A stretch of 64,000 bases of DNA from Prevotella sp. BV3P1 (GCF_000479005.1 NZ_AWXC01000051.1:1-64000); one strand, 5' to 3'; positions 1 through 9,486 are shown, counted from the first letter of the stretch. A program made the numbers and translations. Notes: generated by a model not told the origin, from the letters alone.

Positions 1-56
1 GTTTTTCCTAAAATCAGTTTAATTTCTAAGCACTTTGACTTAAAGTTGGAAAAATG

Positions 57-85
57 AAAAAAGGATGGCCTGCAAGACCATCCTT
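57..85 (-). terminator. Rho-independent terminator of the tRNA-Arg gene
   Basis: An 8-bp perfect stem (61-68 with 78-85) is followed, on the minus strand, by a run of T. It lies just past the 3' end of the leftward tRNA-Arg gene, so it most likely ends that transcript. Confidence 0.8.
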
Positions 86-90
86 CTGTG

Positions 91-164
91 TGACTCCCGC
101 GGGATTCAAACCCACAACCTTCTGATCCGTAGTCAGATGCTCTATTCAGTTGAGCTAGGGAGCC
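91..164 (-). tRNA. tRNA-Arg (anticodon ACG)
   Basis: Read on the minus strand this 74-nt segment folds as a complete cloverleaf. The acceptor stem GGCTCCC pairs with GGGAGTC (one G-T pair), the discriminator is A, and the T-loop has TTTGAAT. The anticodon stem TCTGA/TCAGA holds the loop CTACGGA, giving anticodon ACG (read as ICG), so it is an arginine tRNA for CGN codons. CCA is not encoded, as is common in Bacteroidota. A terminator follows directly. Confidence 0.95.
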
Positions 165-331
165 GTTATGCAATTCTCTTTTTGTGATTGCGAGTGCAAA
201 GTTAAAAGGTTTTTATGTAACCGCCAAATCTTTTTCTGATTTTTTTAGAACTTTCGTGAAAATAGGTGCAAAATGTCAGCTGATGGGGCGGATGGTGATT
301 GGCTTCACTTTTTATCGGCTTGCTTGTACAA

Positions 332-358
332 ATAAAAATGCCACCCATAGAGGGTGGC
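332..358 (-). terminator. Rho-independent terminator downstream of htpG
   Basis: A 7-bp perfect stem GCCACCC/GGGTGGC (340-346 with 352-358) is followed on the minus strand by ATTTTTATT. It lies about 50 bases past the htpG stop codon and is the likely end of that transcript. Confidence 0.8.
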
Positions 359-410
359 GTCTTATTTAGTTTGAGCTTAAAAATATTGCATCTTTCGTAT
401 TGATGACCGT

Positions 411-2465
411 CTATTTAATCAAATCAACACTTCGTTTGAGGAAGGCATCGAGTGATGCTCCCTTGAGCATGCCATTCTGTAACAGGGCAAGGTCGATGAG
501 CTGATGCACCACTTGGTTGTCCTTGGCAGCCTTGGCGATGACAGCCGTCTTCTTCTCTTTCTGCTCCTTGAGGGCTTTTTCAGTGTTCTGCAAGTCGTCT
601 TTCTCTTCTTGCGTTACCTCTTCCGGCTTCTTCTTGTCTTGGCTCTGGTGCAGTGCGGCCAAGCGAGCTTCCTGACCTTTTATCTCACTGAGTATAGGTT
701 TCAGCTCTGCTTCGGTCGCCTTGTTGCTCTTAGCAAGAACGTCCTGGATGAGTCGATGGTCGCTGTTCAGCACCAAGGTGTACATGTCGGGCATGCTACC
801 ATAGAAAGCCATGCCAGCCTGGAACTTGCTCATGTCCTTCATACGGCGCATGTACTCGCTCTGTGTGATGACCAACGGAGATGCTGTTTCACCCAAAGGC
901 TGCACTTCTATGTTGAACTCAACCTGGGCCATCTTTGGCATTTGCGACTTGAATACTTGTGACAGATTGTCGCTTTCCTCGCTCGACAGTTTGTTTTGTT
1001 TGGCATCCTCCTTCACTATCAGACGGTCGATAATGTCGCCATCCACACGTGTGAATCGGCATTTCTCAAACTTTTGTTCATACATGGATACGGTAGCCAC
1101 ATCCAGTTGTCCGTCGAACAGCAATACATTATACCCCTTAGCCTTGGCAGACTCGATGAATGAGTACTGCTCATCCTTGTCGGTGGCATAAAGATAGATC
1201 AGTTGTCCGTCCTTATCCGTTTGCTCATCCTTAATCAAGGTCTTGTACTCATCGTATGTGAAGAACTTCCCATCAACATCTTTGAACAATGCGAAGTCTT
1301 TCGCACGCTCATAGAAATCTTCTTGTGTGAGCATTCCGTAGTTGATGAAGATTTTGAGGTCATTCCATTTTTCCTCATAGTCTTTGCGGTTTTCCTTGAA
1401 GATAGCCTGCAAGCGGTCGGCCACTTTCTTGGTGATGTAGGTGGAAATCTTTTTCACGTTCGCATCACTTTGCAGGTAGCTTCGGCTCACGTTCAGCGGG
1501 ATGTCCGGCGAGTCGATGACGCCATGGAGCAGCGTGAGAAATTGCGGAACGATGCCTTCTACCTGATCGGTGACATATACCTGATTGCTGTAGAGTTGTA
1601 TTTTGTTCGGCTGCAACTCGATGTTCGACTTTACTCGTGGGAAGTAGAGAATGCCGGTGAGGTTGAACGGGTAGTCAACGTTGAGGTGTATCCAGAACAA
1701 CGGCTCGTCCTGCATGGGGTAGAGCTCTTGGTAAAATTTCTTATAATCTTCATCTTTCAGCGTAGACGGTTTCTTTGTCCAAAGCGGTTCGGTGTCGTTG
1801 ATGAGATTGTCTTCCTCTGTTTCCACCTGTTTTCCATCTTCCCATTTGGTCTTTTTGCCAAAGGCGATGGGTACGGGAAGGAACTTACAGTACTTGTTCA
1901 GCAAGCTTTCGATGCGTGACTTCTCAAGAAACTCCTTGCAGTCGTCATCAATGTAGAGCACGATGTCGCTGCCTCGGTCGGCCTTCTCAACGTTCTCAAT
2001 GGTAAAATCCGGACTTCCGTCGCAGCTCCACTTCACGGCTTGCTCGCCTTCGCGATAGCTTTTCGTGATGATTTCCACTTTCTTGCTGACCATGAACGCA
2101 GAGTAGAAGCCCAGTCCGAAGTGTCCAATGATGGCATTGGCGTTCTCTTTGTACTTCTCCATGAAGTCGTTCACGCCCGAGAAGGCAATCTGGTTGATGT
2201 ATTTGTCTATCTCCTCAGCGTTCATGCCAATGCCTCGGTCGCTGATAGTCAGCGTTCCTTGCTCTTTGTCGAGCTTGACACGAACGGTCAGGTCGCCCTC
2301 TTCGCCCTTGAAGTCGCCTTGTTTGGCCAGCGTCTTGAGCTTCTGTGTGGCGTCTACGGCATTGCTGACGAGTTCGCGTAAGAATATTTCGTGATCTGAA
2401 TACAGAAATTTTTTAATGACGGGGAAAATGTTTTCTGTTGTAACCCCAATGTTTCCTTTTTGCAT
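411..2465 (-). CDS. htpG: Molecular chaperone HtpG (Hsp90 family)
   Basis: ATP-dependent cytosolic chaperone that works as a homodimer. With the start at 2465 (MQKGNIG) the protein has 684 residues, the usual size for Bacteroidota HtpG. The frame stays open 11 codons further upstream, but that extension is not typical of the family. The N-terminal GHKL ATPase domain shows LRELVSNAVDA (catalytic Glu31, Asn35), DRGIGM (76-81) and the lid motif GHFGLGF (114-120). Middle and C-terminal dimerisation regions follow. It is transcribed alone, with a terminator behind it and a gap of about 230 bases to lpdA that contains a long inverted repeat. No CIRCE-like operator was seen upstream. Confidence 0.97.
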   Translation of the reverse strand: MQKGNIGVTTENIFPVIKKFLYSDHEIFLRELVSNAVDATQKLKTLAKQGDFKGEEGDLTVRVKLDKEQGTLTISDRGIGMNAEEIDKYINQIAFSGVNDFMEKYKENANAIIGHFGLGFYSAFMVSKKVEIITKSYREGEQAVKWSCDGSPDFTIENVEKADRGSDIVLYIDDDCKEFLEKSRIESLLNKYCKFLPVPIAFGKKTKWEDGKQVETEEDNLINDTEPLWTKKPSTLKDEDYKKFYQELYPMQDEPLFWIHLNVDYPFNLTGILYFPRVKSNIELQPNKIQLYSNQVYVTDQVEGIVPQFLTLLHGVIDSPDIPLNVSRSYLQSDANVKKISTYITKKVADRLQAIFKENRKDYEEKWNDLKIFINYGMLTQEDFYERAKDFALFKDVDGKFFTYDEYKTLIKDEQTDKDGQLIYLYATDKDEQYSFIESAKAKGYNVLLFDGQLDVATVSMYEQKFEKCRFTRVDGDIIDRLIVKEDAKQNKLSSEESDNLSQVFKSQMPKMAQVEFNIEVQPLGETASPLVITQSEYMRRMKDMSKFQAGMAFYGSMPDMYTLVLNSDHRLIQDVLAKSNKATEAELKPILSEIKGQEARLAALHQSQDKKKPEEVTQEEKDDLQNTEKALKEQKEKKTAVIAKAAKDNQVVHQLIDLALLQNGMLKGASLDAFLKRSVDLIK

Positions 2466-2536
2466 ATAATGATATGTTAATAATTTTTCCAACAACATTA
2501 ATGCAAATAATGTGCCAAAGTATAGTTAAAAATAAA

Positions 2537-2648
2537 GGAGTAAGACAAATTGAAGTATTTGGACCTTGCGCTTTGGTTGAATATCAACCCTAGCTCAAGC
2601 TCCATGGTGCACGGAATGCACGCAATAACTCCAATTTTGTCTTACTCC
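2537..2648. repeat. 112-bp element bounded by 20-bp inverted repeats
   Basis: The arms 2537-2556 and 2628-2648 are near-perfect inverted copies (GGAGTAAGACAAA-TTG-AGT pattern, differing by a one-base insertion and one substitution). The interior has further small palindromes: GGTTG/CAACC around 2574-2588 and GTGCA/TGCAC around 2607-2621. It fills the gap between the end of lpdA and the start of htpG. On the minus strand the outer arm is followed by CTTTATTTTT. It may be a large terminator for the glycine-cleavage operon, a leader structure for htpG, or a MITE-like repeat. Confidence 0.7.
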
Positions 2649-2693
2649 TCCTATTGTTGAAGTGATGAGCCCTTTAAGACAGCCGCATCCTTC

Positions 2694-3998
2694 CTATCCG
2701 ATGGCCATGTCCTGTAAAATCTCACCCAAAGTGGGGTGGGTGTGGATGATGTCCTTCAGTCGGTCAATCGTGATGTCTATGTTCATCAGTGCCGAAATCT
2801 CTTGCACCAATTCAGCGGCATGGGCACCGTAGATGTGACAACCAATGATTTTGTTCTGTTCGTCAACAATCAGTTTCGCCATACCTTCTGGTTCTTCCAT
2901 CGACAGGGCGCGGCCATTGGCACGGTAGTAGCCTTTTCGAACCGTATAATTTAGTTCTTCGGCCTTACATGCGTCTTCGGTCTTGCCCACTGAAGCAGCC
3001 TCCGGATGGGTGAACACGGCAGCAGGCATGATGTCGAAACGAATGTTGTCGCTCTTGCCAAGGATGTGGTTCACGGCTCTGAAGCTTTGGAAAGTTGCAG
3101 CATGGGCAAGCATCTGGCGGCCGTTTGTGTCGCCGATGGCATAAATACCGTTGATGGAAGTTTCCATGTTATCATCGACCAAAATGCCTTTTTTGTCGTA
3201 GGAAATGCCCATGGCGTCCAGATTTAGTGAATCCATGTTGGCCGCACGACCTGTTGCAATGAGGATGGTATCGGCCTCTACGGTCTGTTCTTTGCCTTTC
3301 CGTTCAAAGGTCACTTTACCTTCGTGAATGCACTTCACGCCAGCTTGCAGGTAGAATTCAATGCCTTTCTTCTCCATGCACTTGCGCAAACGCTTGGCAA
3401 TGTCGCTGTCAATGGTTGGCAAACATTCTTTCATGAACTCCACGACGGTTACCTTACTGCCGAAACTGGCGAATGCAGAAGCAAATTCCATCCCGATAAC
3501 CCCGGCACCAACGATGCATAGCTTCTCAGGAACATGGTCGATGTTCAACAGTTCTGTCGATGTTACAACATTCGATTCTCCTCCCTGTTGATACACCAAT
3601 CCCTCGATGGGTGGCATCTTTGCGTGTGATCCAGTGGCGATGATGATGTGCTTTGCCTGGTATTCTTCACCGTTGGCAACCACCGTATGGCTGTCCTTGA
3701 AAACGGCTTTTCCCCGCACCAGTGTGATGTTGGGCTGTGAAAGTAGAGTCTGCACGCCCTCTCTCAGCTGTTGAATGGTCTGTTGCTTGCGTTCCATCAC
3801 CAACTCAAACGCTGGTATGGTCTCTTTCGAAGCATCGTGCGCCAAACATTTTGTCGGTATGCAACCACTGTTGAGGCATGTGCCACCGACCTCCAGTTCT
3901 TCAAAAATCAGAACTTGGAGGCCATTCTTGGCGGCATAACCGGCAGCCCGGTAACCTCCGGGACCACTGCCGATGATGATGAGATCAGTTGTTGTCAT
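2694..3998 (-). CDS. lpdA: Dihydrolipoyl dehydrogenase (glycine cleavage L protein)
   Basis: FAD-dependent E3/L-protein that reoxidises dihydrolipoyl groups on GcvH using NAD+. The 434-residue protein starts at 3998 (MTTTDLIII). The frame extends 17 codons further, but that part overlaps gcvPB and is unlike the family. It shows the Rossmann motif GSGPGG (10-15), the redox pair GGTCLNSGC (Cys41/Cys46), a second dinucleotide motif GAGVIG, the FAD motif near YAIGD, and the catalytic HPTLGE (His421, Glu426) at the C-terminus. Its ATG overlaps the gcvPB stop by 14 bases, which suggests translational coupling. It therefore probably serves the glycine cleavage system, although it could also supply 2-oxo acid dehydrogenases. 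Confidence 0.95.
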   Translation of the reverse strand: MTTTDLIIIGSGPGGYRAAGYAAKNGLQVLIFEELEVGGTCLNSGCIPTKCLAHDASKETIPAFELVMERKQQTIQQLREGVQTLLSQPNITLVRGKAVFKDSHTVVANGEEYQAKHIIIATGSHAKMPPIEGLVYQQGGESNVVTSTELLNIDHVPEKLCIVGAGVIGMEFASAFASFGSKVTVVEFMKECLPTIDSDIAKRLRKCMEKKGIEFYLQAGVKCIHEGKVTFERKGKEQTVEADTILIATGRAANMDSLNLDAMGISYDKKGILVDDNMETSINGIYAIGDTNGRQMLAHAATFQSFRAVNHILGKSDNIRFDIMPAAVFTHPEAASVGKTEDACKAEELNYTVRKGYYRANGRALSMEEPEGMAKLIVDEQNKIIGCHIYGAHAAELVQEISALMNIDITIDRLKDIIHTHPTLGEILQDMAIG

Positions 3999-5427
3999 GG
4001 ATGAGCTGTTGATAGGTGAGTATCGGATGTTTAGCCGCTTCCACATCATTCACACGCTTGACGGGTGTTTCGTGTGGTGCGCCTTTAACGATATCAGGGT
4101 TGGTTTTCGCTTCCTCTGCTATCTTGCGCATCACTTCAATGAAACCGTCAATGGTGTCTTTGCTTTCGCTTTCGGTTGGCTCTATCATCATTGCTTCGTG
4201 GAAAAGCAGTGGGAAATAGATGGTGGGAGCGTGGAAACCGTAATCTAACAGGCGTTTGGCAACGTCCATCGTGGTGACTCCCGTACTCTTATCTTTCAAT
4301 CCATCGAAAACAAACTCGTGTTTGCAAACCTTGTCTATAGGCAGTTCGTACACATCTTTCAAGCTATTCATGATGTAGTTGGCATTCAGCGTCGCGTATG
4401 GACCTACCTTCTTCACGTTTTCCTTGCCCAGAGAGAGAATGTAAGTATAGGCTCTCAGGTAGGTTGCAAAATGTCCATGATAAGGATGTATGGTGATGGA
4501 TGACCCAGTATGGCCTTTCGCCTTGCAGTTGTTGGTGGGTAAAAATTCCACCAATTTCTCGCAAACACCTACTGGCCCCGACCCTGGTCCACCTCCACCA
4601 TGGGGCGTAGAGAAGGTTTTGTGCAGGTTGATGTGCATCACATCGAAGCCCATGTCGCCTGGTCTACATTCGCCCAAGAGCGGATTGAGGTTGGCTCCGT
4701 CGTAATACATCAAACCACCACAATCGTGGATGAGTTTGGTAATCTCGGGGATATGCACCTCGAATAGTCCGAGTGTGTTGGGATTTGTCATCATCATGCC
4801 GGCGATATCGTCACCCAAAAGGGTCTTGAGGTGCTCAACATCTACCAGTCCATCGGGTGTACTCTTCACCTCTACCACATTCAATCCGCATACGGCAGCC
4901 GAAGCAGGGTTGGTGCCATGAGCAGAGTCGGGTACGATGACCTTGGTTCTCTGATCGTCGTTACGACTCTCATGATAGGCCTTGATGATCATCAATCCGG
5001 TCAACTCACCATGTGCACCGGCACAAGGATTCAGGGTGAAGCGTGACAGACCCGTCAGCTCAGATAATGACTGTTGCAGGTTTTCATACACTTCCTCGGC
5101 ACCTTTCACCGTCTCAGCCGGTTGAAGGGGATGCAGATTAGCGAAGGCAGGGTGTGCGGCAATCTCCTCGTTGATGGGTGGATTGTATTTCATCGTACAC
5201 GATCCCAAAGGATAAAAACCATTGTCAACGCCGAAATTGTTTCCACTGTGATTGGTGTAATGGCGCACCACGGTCATCTCATCACACTCCGGAAGCTCGG
5301 CATCGGTTGTCCTTTTCAGTTCGGCGGGTATTTCATGGTGGCCAAACTGATTCTTAGGCAGACTGTACCCACGTCGTCCCGGATGCGATAACTCAAATAT
5401 CAGATTGCTATATAGTTTATGATTCAT
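3985..5427 (-). CDS. gcvPB: Glycine dehydrogenase (decarboxylating) subunit 2
   Basis: C-terminal half of the P protein, which decarboxylates glycine with pyridoxal phosphate and passes the aminomethyl group to lipoyl-GcvH. It has 480 residues. The PLP-binding lysine is visible in INLHKTFSTPH (Lys270), followed by the glycine-rich GGGGPGSGPVG loop. Bacteroidota, Firmicutes and archaea often encode P protein as two polypeptides, whereas Proteobacteria carry one of about 950 residues. The start codon overlaps the gcvPA stop by 4 bases (ATGA), and the stop lies inside the start region of lpdA, so the three are translationally coupled. Confidence 0.96.
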   Translation of the reverse strand: MNHKLYSNLIFELSHPGRRGYSLPKNQFGHHEIPAELKRTTDAELPECDEMTVVRHYTNHSGNNFGVDNGFYPLGSCTMKYNPPINEEIAAHPAFANLHPLQPAETVKGAEEVYENLQQSLSELTGLSRFTLNPCAGAHGELTGLMIIKAYHESRNDDQRTKVIVPDSAHGTNPASAAVCGLNVVEVKSTPDGLVDVEHLKTLLGDDIAGMMMTNPNTLGLFEVHIPEITKLIHDCGGLMYYDGANLNPLLGECRPGDMGFDVMHINLHKTFSTPHGGGGPGSGPVGVCEKLVEFLPTNNCKAKGHTGSSITIHPYHGHFATYLRAYTYILSLGKENVKKVGPYATLNANYIMNSLKDVYELPIDKVCKHEFVFDGLKDKSTGVTTMDVAKRLLDYGFHAPTIYFPLLFHEAMMIEPTESESKDTIDGFIEVMRKIAEEAKTNPDIVKGAPHETPVKRVNDVEAAKHPILTYQQLIHDNN

Positions 5428-6740
5428 GATACAAGTTCTATTAGTTTGTCTATTTCATCCTTGGTTCTCTTCTCGGTAACAGCCAGCATGAGCAGGTCGT
5501 CGCCAACCTGCACGCCTCCGAAGATGCCGTTGTCTATCAGTCGTTGTTGCAGTTGTTTGATGTCACCATCATACCGTACGCAGAATTCATTGAAGAAAGG
5601 CTTGTCGAAAGCCAATGAGAAATGGCCTGTCTTCACCAGTTGTTCGCACAGATAGTGAGCGCCGTCGTACGACAGTTGGGCTACTTCTTTCAGGCCTTCC
5701 TTGCCCATCAGTGACAGGTAAATGGTTACCCAAAGTGCCATGAGCGACTGATTAGAACAGATGTTCGATGTGGCTTTCTCTCTTCTGATGTGTTGTTCGC
5801 GGGCCTGAAGGGTCAAAACAAACACGCGTTTGCCATCCTCATCGACGGTCTTGCCGACGATTCGTCCTGGCATCTTGCGCATCATTTTCGTGGTACAGCA
5901 CATGTATCCCACATAGGGGCCACCCCAACTCATCGGGATGCCCAATGATTGACCTTCGCCAACGGCGATGTCAGCACCCAATTCAGCAGGCGTCTTCAAC
6001 AAAGCGAGGTCTGCCGGATTGCTGTTCATGATGAACAATGCTTTCTGCTCATGACACAGGTCGGCCACGCCAGTGTAATCTTCTACGATGCCATAGTAGT
6101 TGGGATACTGAACCACCACGCCTGCCACGCCGCCTTCTGACAGCTTCTGTTGCAGTTGTTGTTGGTCGGTGATACCCTCTTTCTGCGGAATTAGGTCAAT
6201 TTCTATGTTCTGATAGTGAGCATAAGTCTTGACAACGGCCAGGATTTTGGGATCCACCGTCTCTGAAATTAACACTCTGTTGGCTTTCTTGTTATTGGCC
6301 TTAGCCATCAAGACAGCCTCGGCTGTGGCTGTAGCACCATCGTACATGGAAGCATTAGACACTTCCATACCGGTGAGTTCGGTCATCATACTTTGAAACT
6401 CAAAGATGTAATGCAGAGTGCCTTGTGAAATCTCGGCTTGATAAGGTGTGTAACTGGTCAGAAATTCAGAACGTTCTACCAGATAAGGGATTGCCGAAGG
6501 GAAGTACTTATCGTAAACGCCGGCGCCGGCAAAGCAGGTCAGTTGCTTGTTCTTGGCCCCAAGCTCATTGAAGAACTGACGAATCTCAAGTTCGCTCTTT
6601 GCTTCCGGCAGCTTGTATTCTCCCTTGAACCGCACTTCTTCCGGAATCTCTTGATAAAGATCATCGAGCGACTTGACGCCAATCTTCTCCAACATCTGAG
6701 CTACATCCTCTTCCGTATGTGGAAAAAACTTGTAAGTCAT
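5424..6740 (-). CDS. gcvPA: Glycine dehydrogenase (decarboxylating) subunit 1
   Basis: N-terminal half of the split P protein, 438 residues, fold type I aminotransferase-like but without the PLP lysine. It pairs with GcvPB to form the active decarboxylase. Recognisable segments include the start MTYKFFPHTEEDVAQML, FAGAGVYDKYFPSAIP and SYTPYQAEISQGTLHYIFEFQSM, followed by a glycine-rich SMYDGATATAEA. It lies 5 bases after gcvH and overlaps gcvPB by 4 bases, fully consistent with one operon. No frameshift or missing segment was noticed. Confidence 0.96.
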   Translation of the reverse strand: MTYKFFPHTEEDVAQMLEKIGVKSLDDLYQEIPEEVRFKGEYKLPEAKSELEIRQFFNELGAKNKQLTCFAGAGVYDKYFPSAIPYLVERSEFLTSYTPYQAEISQGTLHYIFEFQSMMTELTGMEVSNASMYDGATATAEAVLMAKANNKKANRVLISETVDPKILAVVKTYAHYQNIEIDLIPQKEGITDQQQLQQKLSEGGVAGVVVQYPNYYGIVEDYTGVADLCHEQKALFIMNSNPADLALLKTPAELGADIAVGEGQSLGIPMSWGGPYVGYMCCTTKMMRKMPGRIVGKTVDEDGKRVFVLTLQAREQHIRREKATSNICSNQSLMALWVTIYLSLMGKEGLKEVAQLSYDGAHYLCEQLVKTGHFSLAFDKPFFNEFCVRYDGDIKQLQQRLIDNGIFGGVQVGDDLLMLAVTEKRTKDEIDKLIELVS

Positions 6741-6745
6741 CGTAT

Positions 6746-7126
6746 TTATTTGTTACAGAATTCTTCGTATTTCTTGGCATCCATCAGGTTGTCCAGCTCG
6801 CTGGTATCCGACAGTTCTACCTTGATAATCCATGCACCGAAAGAATCTTGGTTAATCATCTCTGGTGTGTCTTCCAAAGCCTCATTCACCTCAACTACCT
6901 TTCCACTCACGGGAGTGCTGAGGTCACTGGCGGCCTTGACGCTCTCAACAGCACCGAAATCATCGCCTGCTTCTATCTCGTCATCAACTTCGGGTAGGTC
7001 TACATAAACAATGTTACCCAATGCCTGTTGTGCATAATCGGTAATGCCGATGCTGGCGATGTTGCCTTCTACTTTTACAAACTCATGTGACTCACTGTAA
7101 TAGAGTCCTTCAATCACTTTTGCCAT
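6746..7126 (-). CDS. gcvH: Glycine cleavage system H protein
   Basis: Lipoyl carrier that shuttles the aminomethyl intermediate between the P, T and L proteins. It has 126 residues, the normal family size. The lipoylation site is Lys64 in the motif ESVKAASD within a biotinyl-lipoyl fold, followed by the hairpin [12 protein letters not shown]. It sits between gcvT and gcvPA in the same orientation, with a 165-base gap on the gcvT side. The lipoate ligase gene at the head of the block probably makes the cofactor attachment. Confidence 0.97.
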   Translation of the reverse strand: MAKVIEGLYYSESHEFVKVEGNIASIGITDYAQQALGNIVYVDLPEVDDEIEAGDDFGAVESVKAASDLSTPVSGKVVEVNEALEDTPEMINQDSFGAWIIKVELSDTSELDNLMDAKKYEEFCNK

Positions 7127-7291
7127 AATATGTTATATTAATTAATGTTATACTTGATAGTTGCTTAACTGTGTTCTCCGTTCATTCCCTCATCGTTGAA
7201 AAAAGCTATTTGGGAAACGGTGACAGGCTTCCATACTCTTCGGACTTGTCCTGTTGATGGAAAACACCGTTGGGAGAAATCCACAGCCATG

Positions 7292-8386
7292 TTAGTCTTT
7301 CTTATAATGTTTGTCGTAGAATCTCTTCTTTACGACCACACACTTAAATGTCTTTTTGCGAATCTGGATTTCCAGTTCAGTACCTAATTTCGCATCTTCC
7401 TTGTTCACCAGAGCGAAGGCCACACTCTTATCCACGCTGATGGCATGGTAGCCAGTGGTTATCACTCCGACCTGCTTTCCATCCCTTAGAACGGCATAGC
7501 CATGACGAGGGATGGCTTTGTCTTGCAGCTCCAGACCGATTACTCTTTGCTTGACGCCTTCTTCTTTCTGCTTCATAATGGCCTCTTTTCCGATGAATTC
7601 TTCTTTATCCAGTTTGCAGAACATGCTCAAACCAGCCATAACAGGCGAAATCTCAGCAGAAAGTTCGTTGCCGTAAAGCGGCAATCCCACTTCGAAGCGC
7701 AGGGTGTCGCGACAGCCAAGACCACAGGGAACGCACCGCTTGCTTGCCATCAAGGCATCCCATGTATTAATAATGTACGCGTGAGAGCCGTAGATTTCAA
7801 ATCCGTCCTCGCCCGTGTAGCCCGTACGACTGATGATGACATTCTCGCCATCAACGTCTACTGTCTTCGCTGTATAAAACTGCAGATCCTTGCAATCCAG
7901 GTGCAACACCTCTTTCATCACGGCTTCAGCCTCGGGTCCTTGCACGGCCAGCTGTCCATAATAGTCAGAGCAGTGGTCAATGGTTACATCAAAACCCTCG
8001 GCGTTTTCGCGCATCCAGGCCACATCCTTATCGATGTTGGCAGCGTTGAAGACGGGGAAAAACTCGTTTTCACCCATCTTGTAAACCAACAGGTCGTCCA
8101 CCGTTCCACCGTCGGGGTAGAGCATCATGCCGTAAAATACCTGATTGATGGGCGCACCTGCCACATCGTTGGTGAAGATGTGGTTGACGTATCGTTCGGC
8201 ATCTGCGCCTGTTATGTAAGCCTCGCCCATGTGTGATACGTCAAAAACGCCACAGTGTTGGCGTACCGCCTGATGTTCTTCGATGATGGACGAGTACAGA
8301 ATGGGCATCTCAAATCCTGCAAAGGGTTGCATCTGCGCACCCAATGCCACGTGTTTGTCATACAAACAAGTTTTTTTATTTTCCAT
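7292..8386 (-). CDS. gcvT: Aminomethyltransferase (glycine cleavage T protein)
   Basis: Transfers the one-carbon unit from aminomethyl-lipoyl-GcvH to tetrahydrofolate and releases ammonia. It has 364 residues, full length. Visible family features are the N-terminal FAGFEMPILYSS, the GVFDVSHMGE strand with the folate-contacting Asp, and GYTGEDGFEI in the centre. The C-terminal barrel (VGVITTGYH) is also present. It is followed by gcvH and preceded at 94 bases by the lipoate ligase gene, all leftward. No glycine riboswitch was recognised upstream of it. Confidence 0.97.
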   Translation of the reverse strand: MENKKTCLYDKHVALGAQMQPFAGFEMPILYSSIIEEHQAVRQHCGVFDVSHMGEAYITGADAERYVNHIFTNDVAGAPINQVFYGMMLYPDGGTVDDLLVYKMGENEFFPVFNAANIDKDVAWMRENAEGFDVTIDHCSDYYGQLAVQGPEAEAVMKEVLHLDCKDLQFYTAKTVDVDGENVIISRTGYTGEDGFEIYGSHAYIINTWDALMASKRCVPCGLGCRDTLRFEVGLPLYGNELSAEISPVMAGLSMFCKLDKEEFIGKEAIMKQKEEGVKQRVIGLELQDKAIPRHGYAVLRDGKQVGVITTGYHAISVDKSVAFALVNKEDAKLGTELEIQIRKKTFKCVVVKKRFYDKHYKKD

Positions 8387-8480
8387 GTTTTTGATGTTTA
8401 AGTGTAGATTTTTCGTATTTTGTTTTCATTTTTAAGCAGCTTGTTATTGGTGTCAAGTCAGGAGGGTTGCAAGGCGGTTT

Positions 8481-9455
8481 TCATTCAGCCAATATCAAAT
8501 CAACCAACTGTTGCTTCTTCAGGTTTCTGATGATGTCGTCTAAACGGTCGGGCAGGGCGTTCGCAATAGCTTGCGCGTTGTATGGAACATGGCGCAGCTT
8601 CTTAAGAATGTCGTTGTCCAGATCGCCCGTCAGGAAGTAGTCGCCCATGATGTTGGCCTCTTTGATGACATTGTTTTTCAGTTCAAGTCGCACCTCCAAT
8701 TCGCCAACGTCTTCAATCCGTTTTTTGTGAACGATGGAGTAACGGGGATTGTTGCCGTATGTAAAATCGTCCGACAGGTAGTCTTGCTCAATCTCTTCGA
8801 TACCCTTCACGTCTTCGGCTGTCAGGGTGATTGCCGACGAACACAGATGTTGGCGTGCAAAGCGTTTTACCTCTTCGAGTGAAAGCGTGGTGTGATCTTT
8901 GAGCAGAGCGATGTGCTGGCGGATGCTCTGCACCCCTTTGCTGATGAGTTTTTCTTGGCTGGGCGTTATGCTGGCCACCATGTTTTGTATATTGGTGTCG
9001 TAGAGCATAGTGCCATGAACGATGCTTCGCCCCGGTATATGGTAGAATGCGTTGCCAGACACCTTTTTATCGCCAATGAGAATGTCGTTTCGTCCACCTG
9101 AGTGGGCATCAACCCCCATGGTCTGAAGCATGTCTACCACGCGTTTGATGTATTGGCAGAATACCATGTTCACCTGGTCGTCGTACGTAATGCAGGAGAA
9201 CAGAATGCAGCCCTCGTCAACGTAGATGCAGCCACCTCCGCTTTTTCGTCTGATGAGATGGATGCCTTTTTCCAGGCAATACTCGGTGTTTACTTCATTA
9301 TCGATAAGTTGGTTACGTCCGAACATCACCGTTGGCGGCACTTGCCACATGAAGAAACAATCTTCCGTACTGTCGACATGTCGTGCAATATATTCTTCCA
9401 TCGCCAGGTAGAAGCTGGTGAGTCTATTAGATTCTGATACTTCGACGTAGACCAT
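8481..9455 (-). CDS. lplA: Lipoate--protein ligase
   Basis: Attaches lipoate to carrier lysines such as that of GcvH, by way of lipoyl-AMP. It carries the LplA/BPL catalytic-domain motif RRKSGGGC (69-75 counted from the start used here) and GGRNDILIGDKKVSGNA with the adenylate-binding lysine, then a C-terminal accessory domain. An ATG also exists at 9485, giving 334 residues, but a near-consensus promoter -7 element ends only 2 bases upstream of it. A transcript from that promoter could not include it, so the ATG at 9455 (MVYVEVSES, 324 residues) is preferred. It heads the glycine-cleavage gene block. Confidence 0.9.
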   Translation of the reverse strand: MVYVEVSESNRLTSFYLAMEEYIARHVDSTEDCFFMWQVPPTVMFGRNQLIDNEVNTEYCLEKGIHLIRRKSGGGCIYVDEGCILFSCITYDDQVNMVFCQYIKRVVDMLQTMGVDAHSGGRNDILIGDKKVSGNAFYHIPGRSIVHGTMLYDTNIQNMVASITPSQEKLISKGVQSIRQHIALLKDHTTLSLEEVKRFARQHLCSSAITLTAEDVKGIEEIEQDYLSDDFTYGNNPRYSIVHKKRIEDVGELEVRLELKNNVIKEANIMGDYFLTGDLDNDILKKLRHVPYNAQAIANALPDRLDDIIRNLKKQQLVDLILAE

Positions 9456-9486
9456 TTGAGTGTTTAGGTTTAAAGTTATCTGCATG

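Noticed and set aside
184-369. 61-codon frame between tRNA-Arg and htpG
   Set aside because: It overlaps the htpG terminator and shows no coding pattern.
8387-8480. Glycine riboswitch upstream of gcvT
   Set aside because: The gap is only 94 bases, has no tandem aptamer pattern and lies behind lplA in the same direction.
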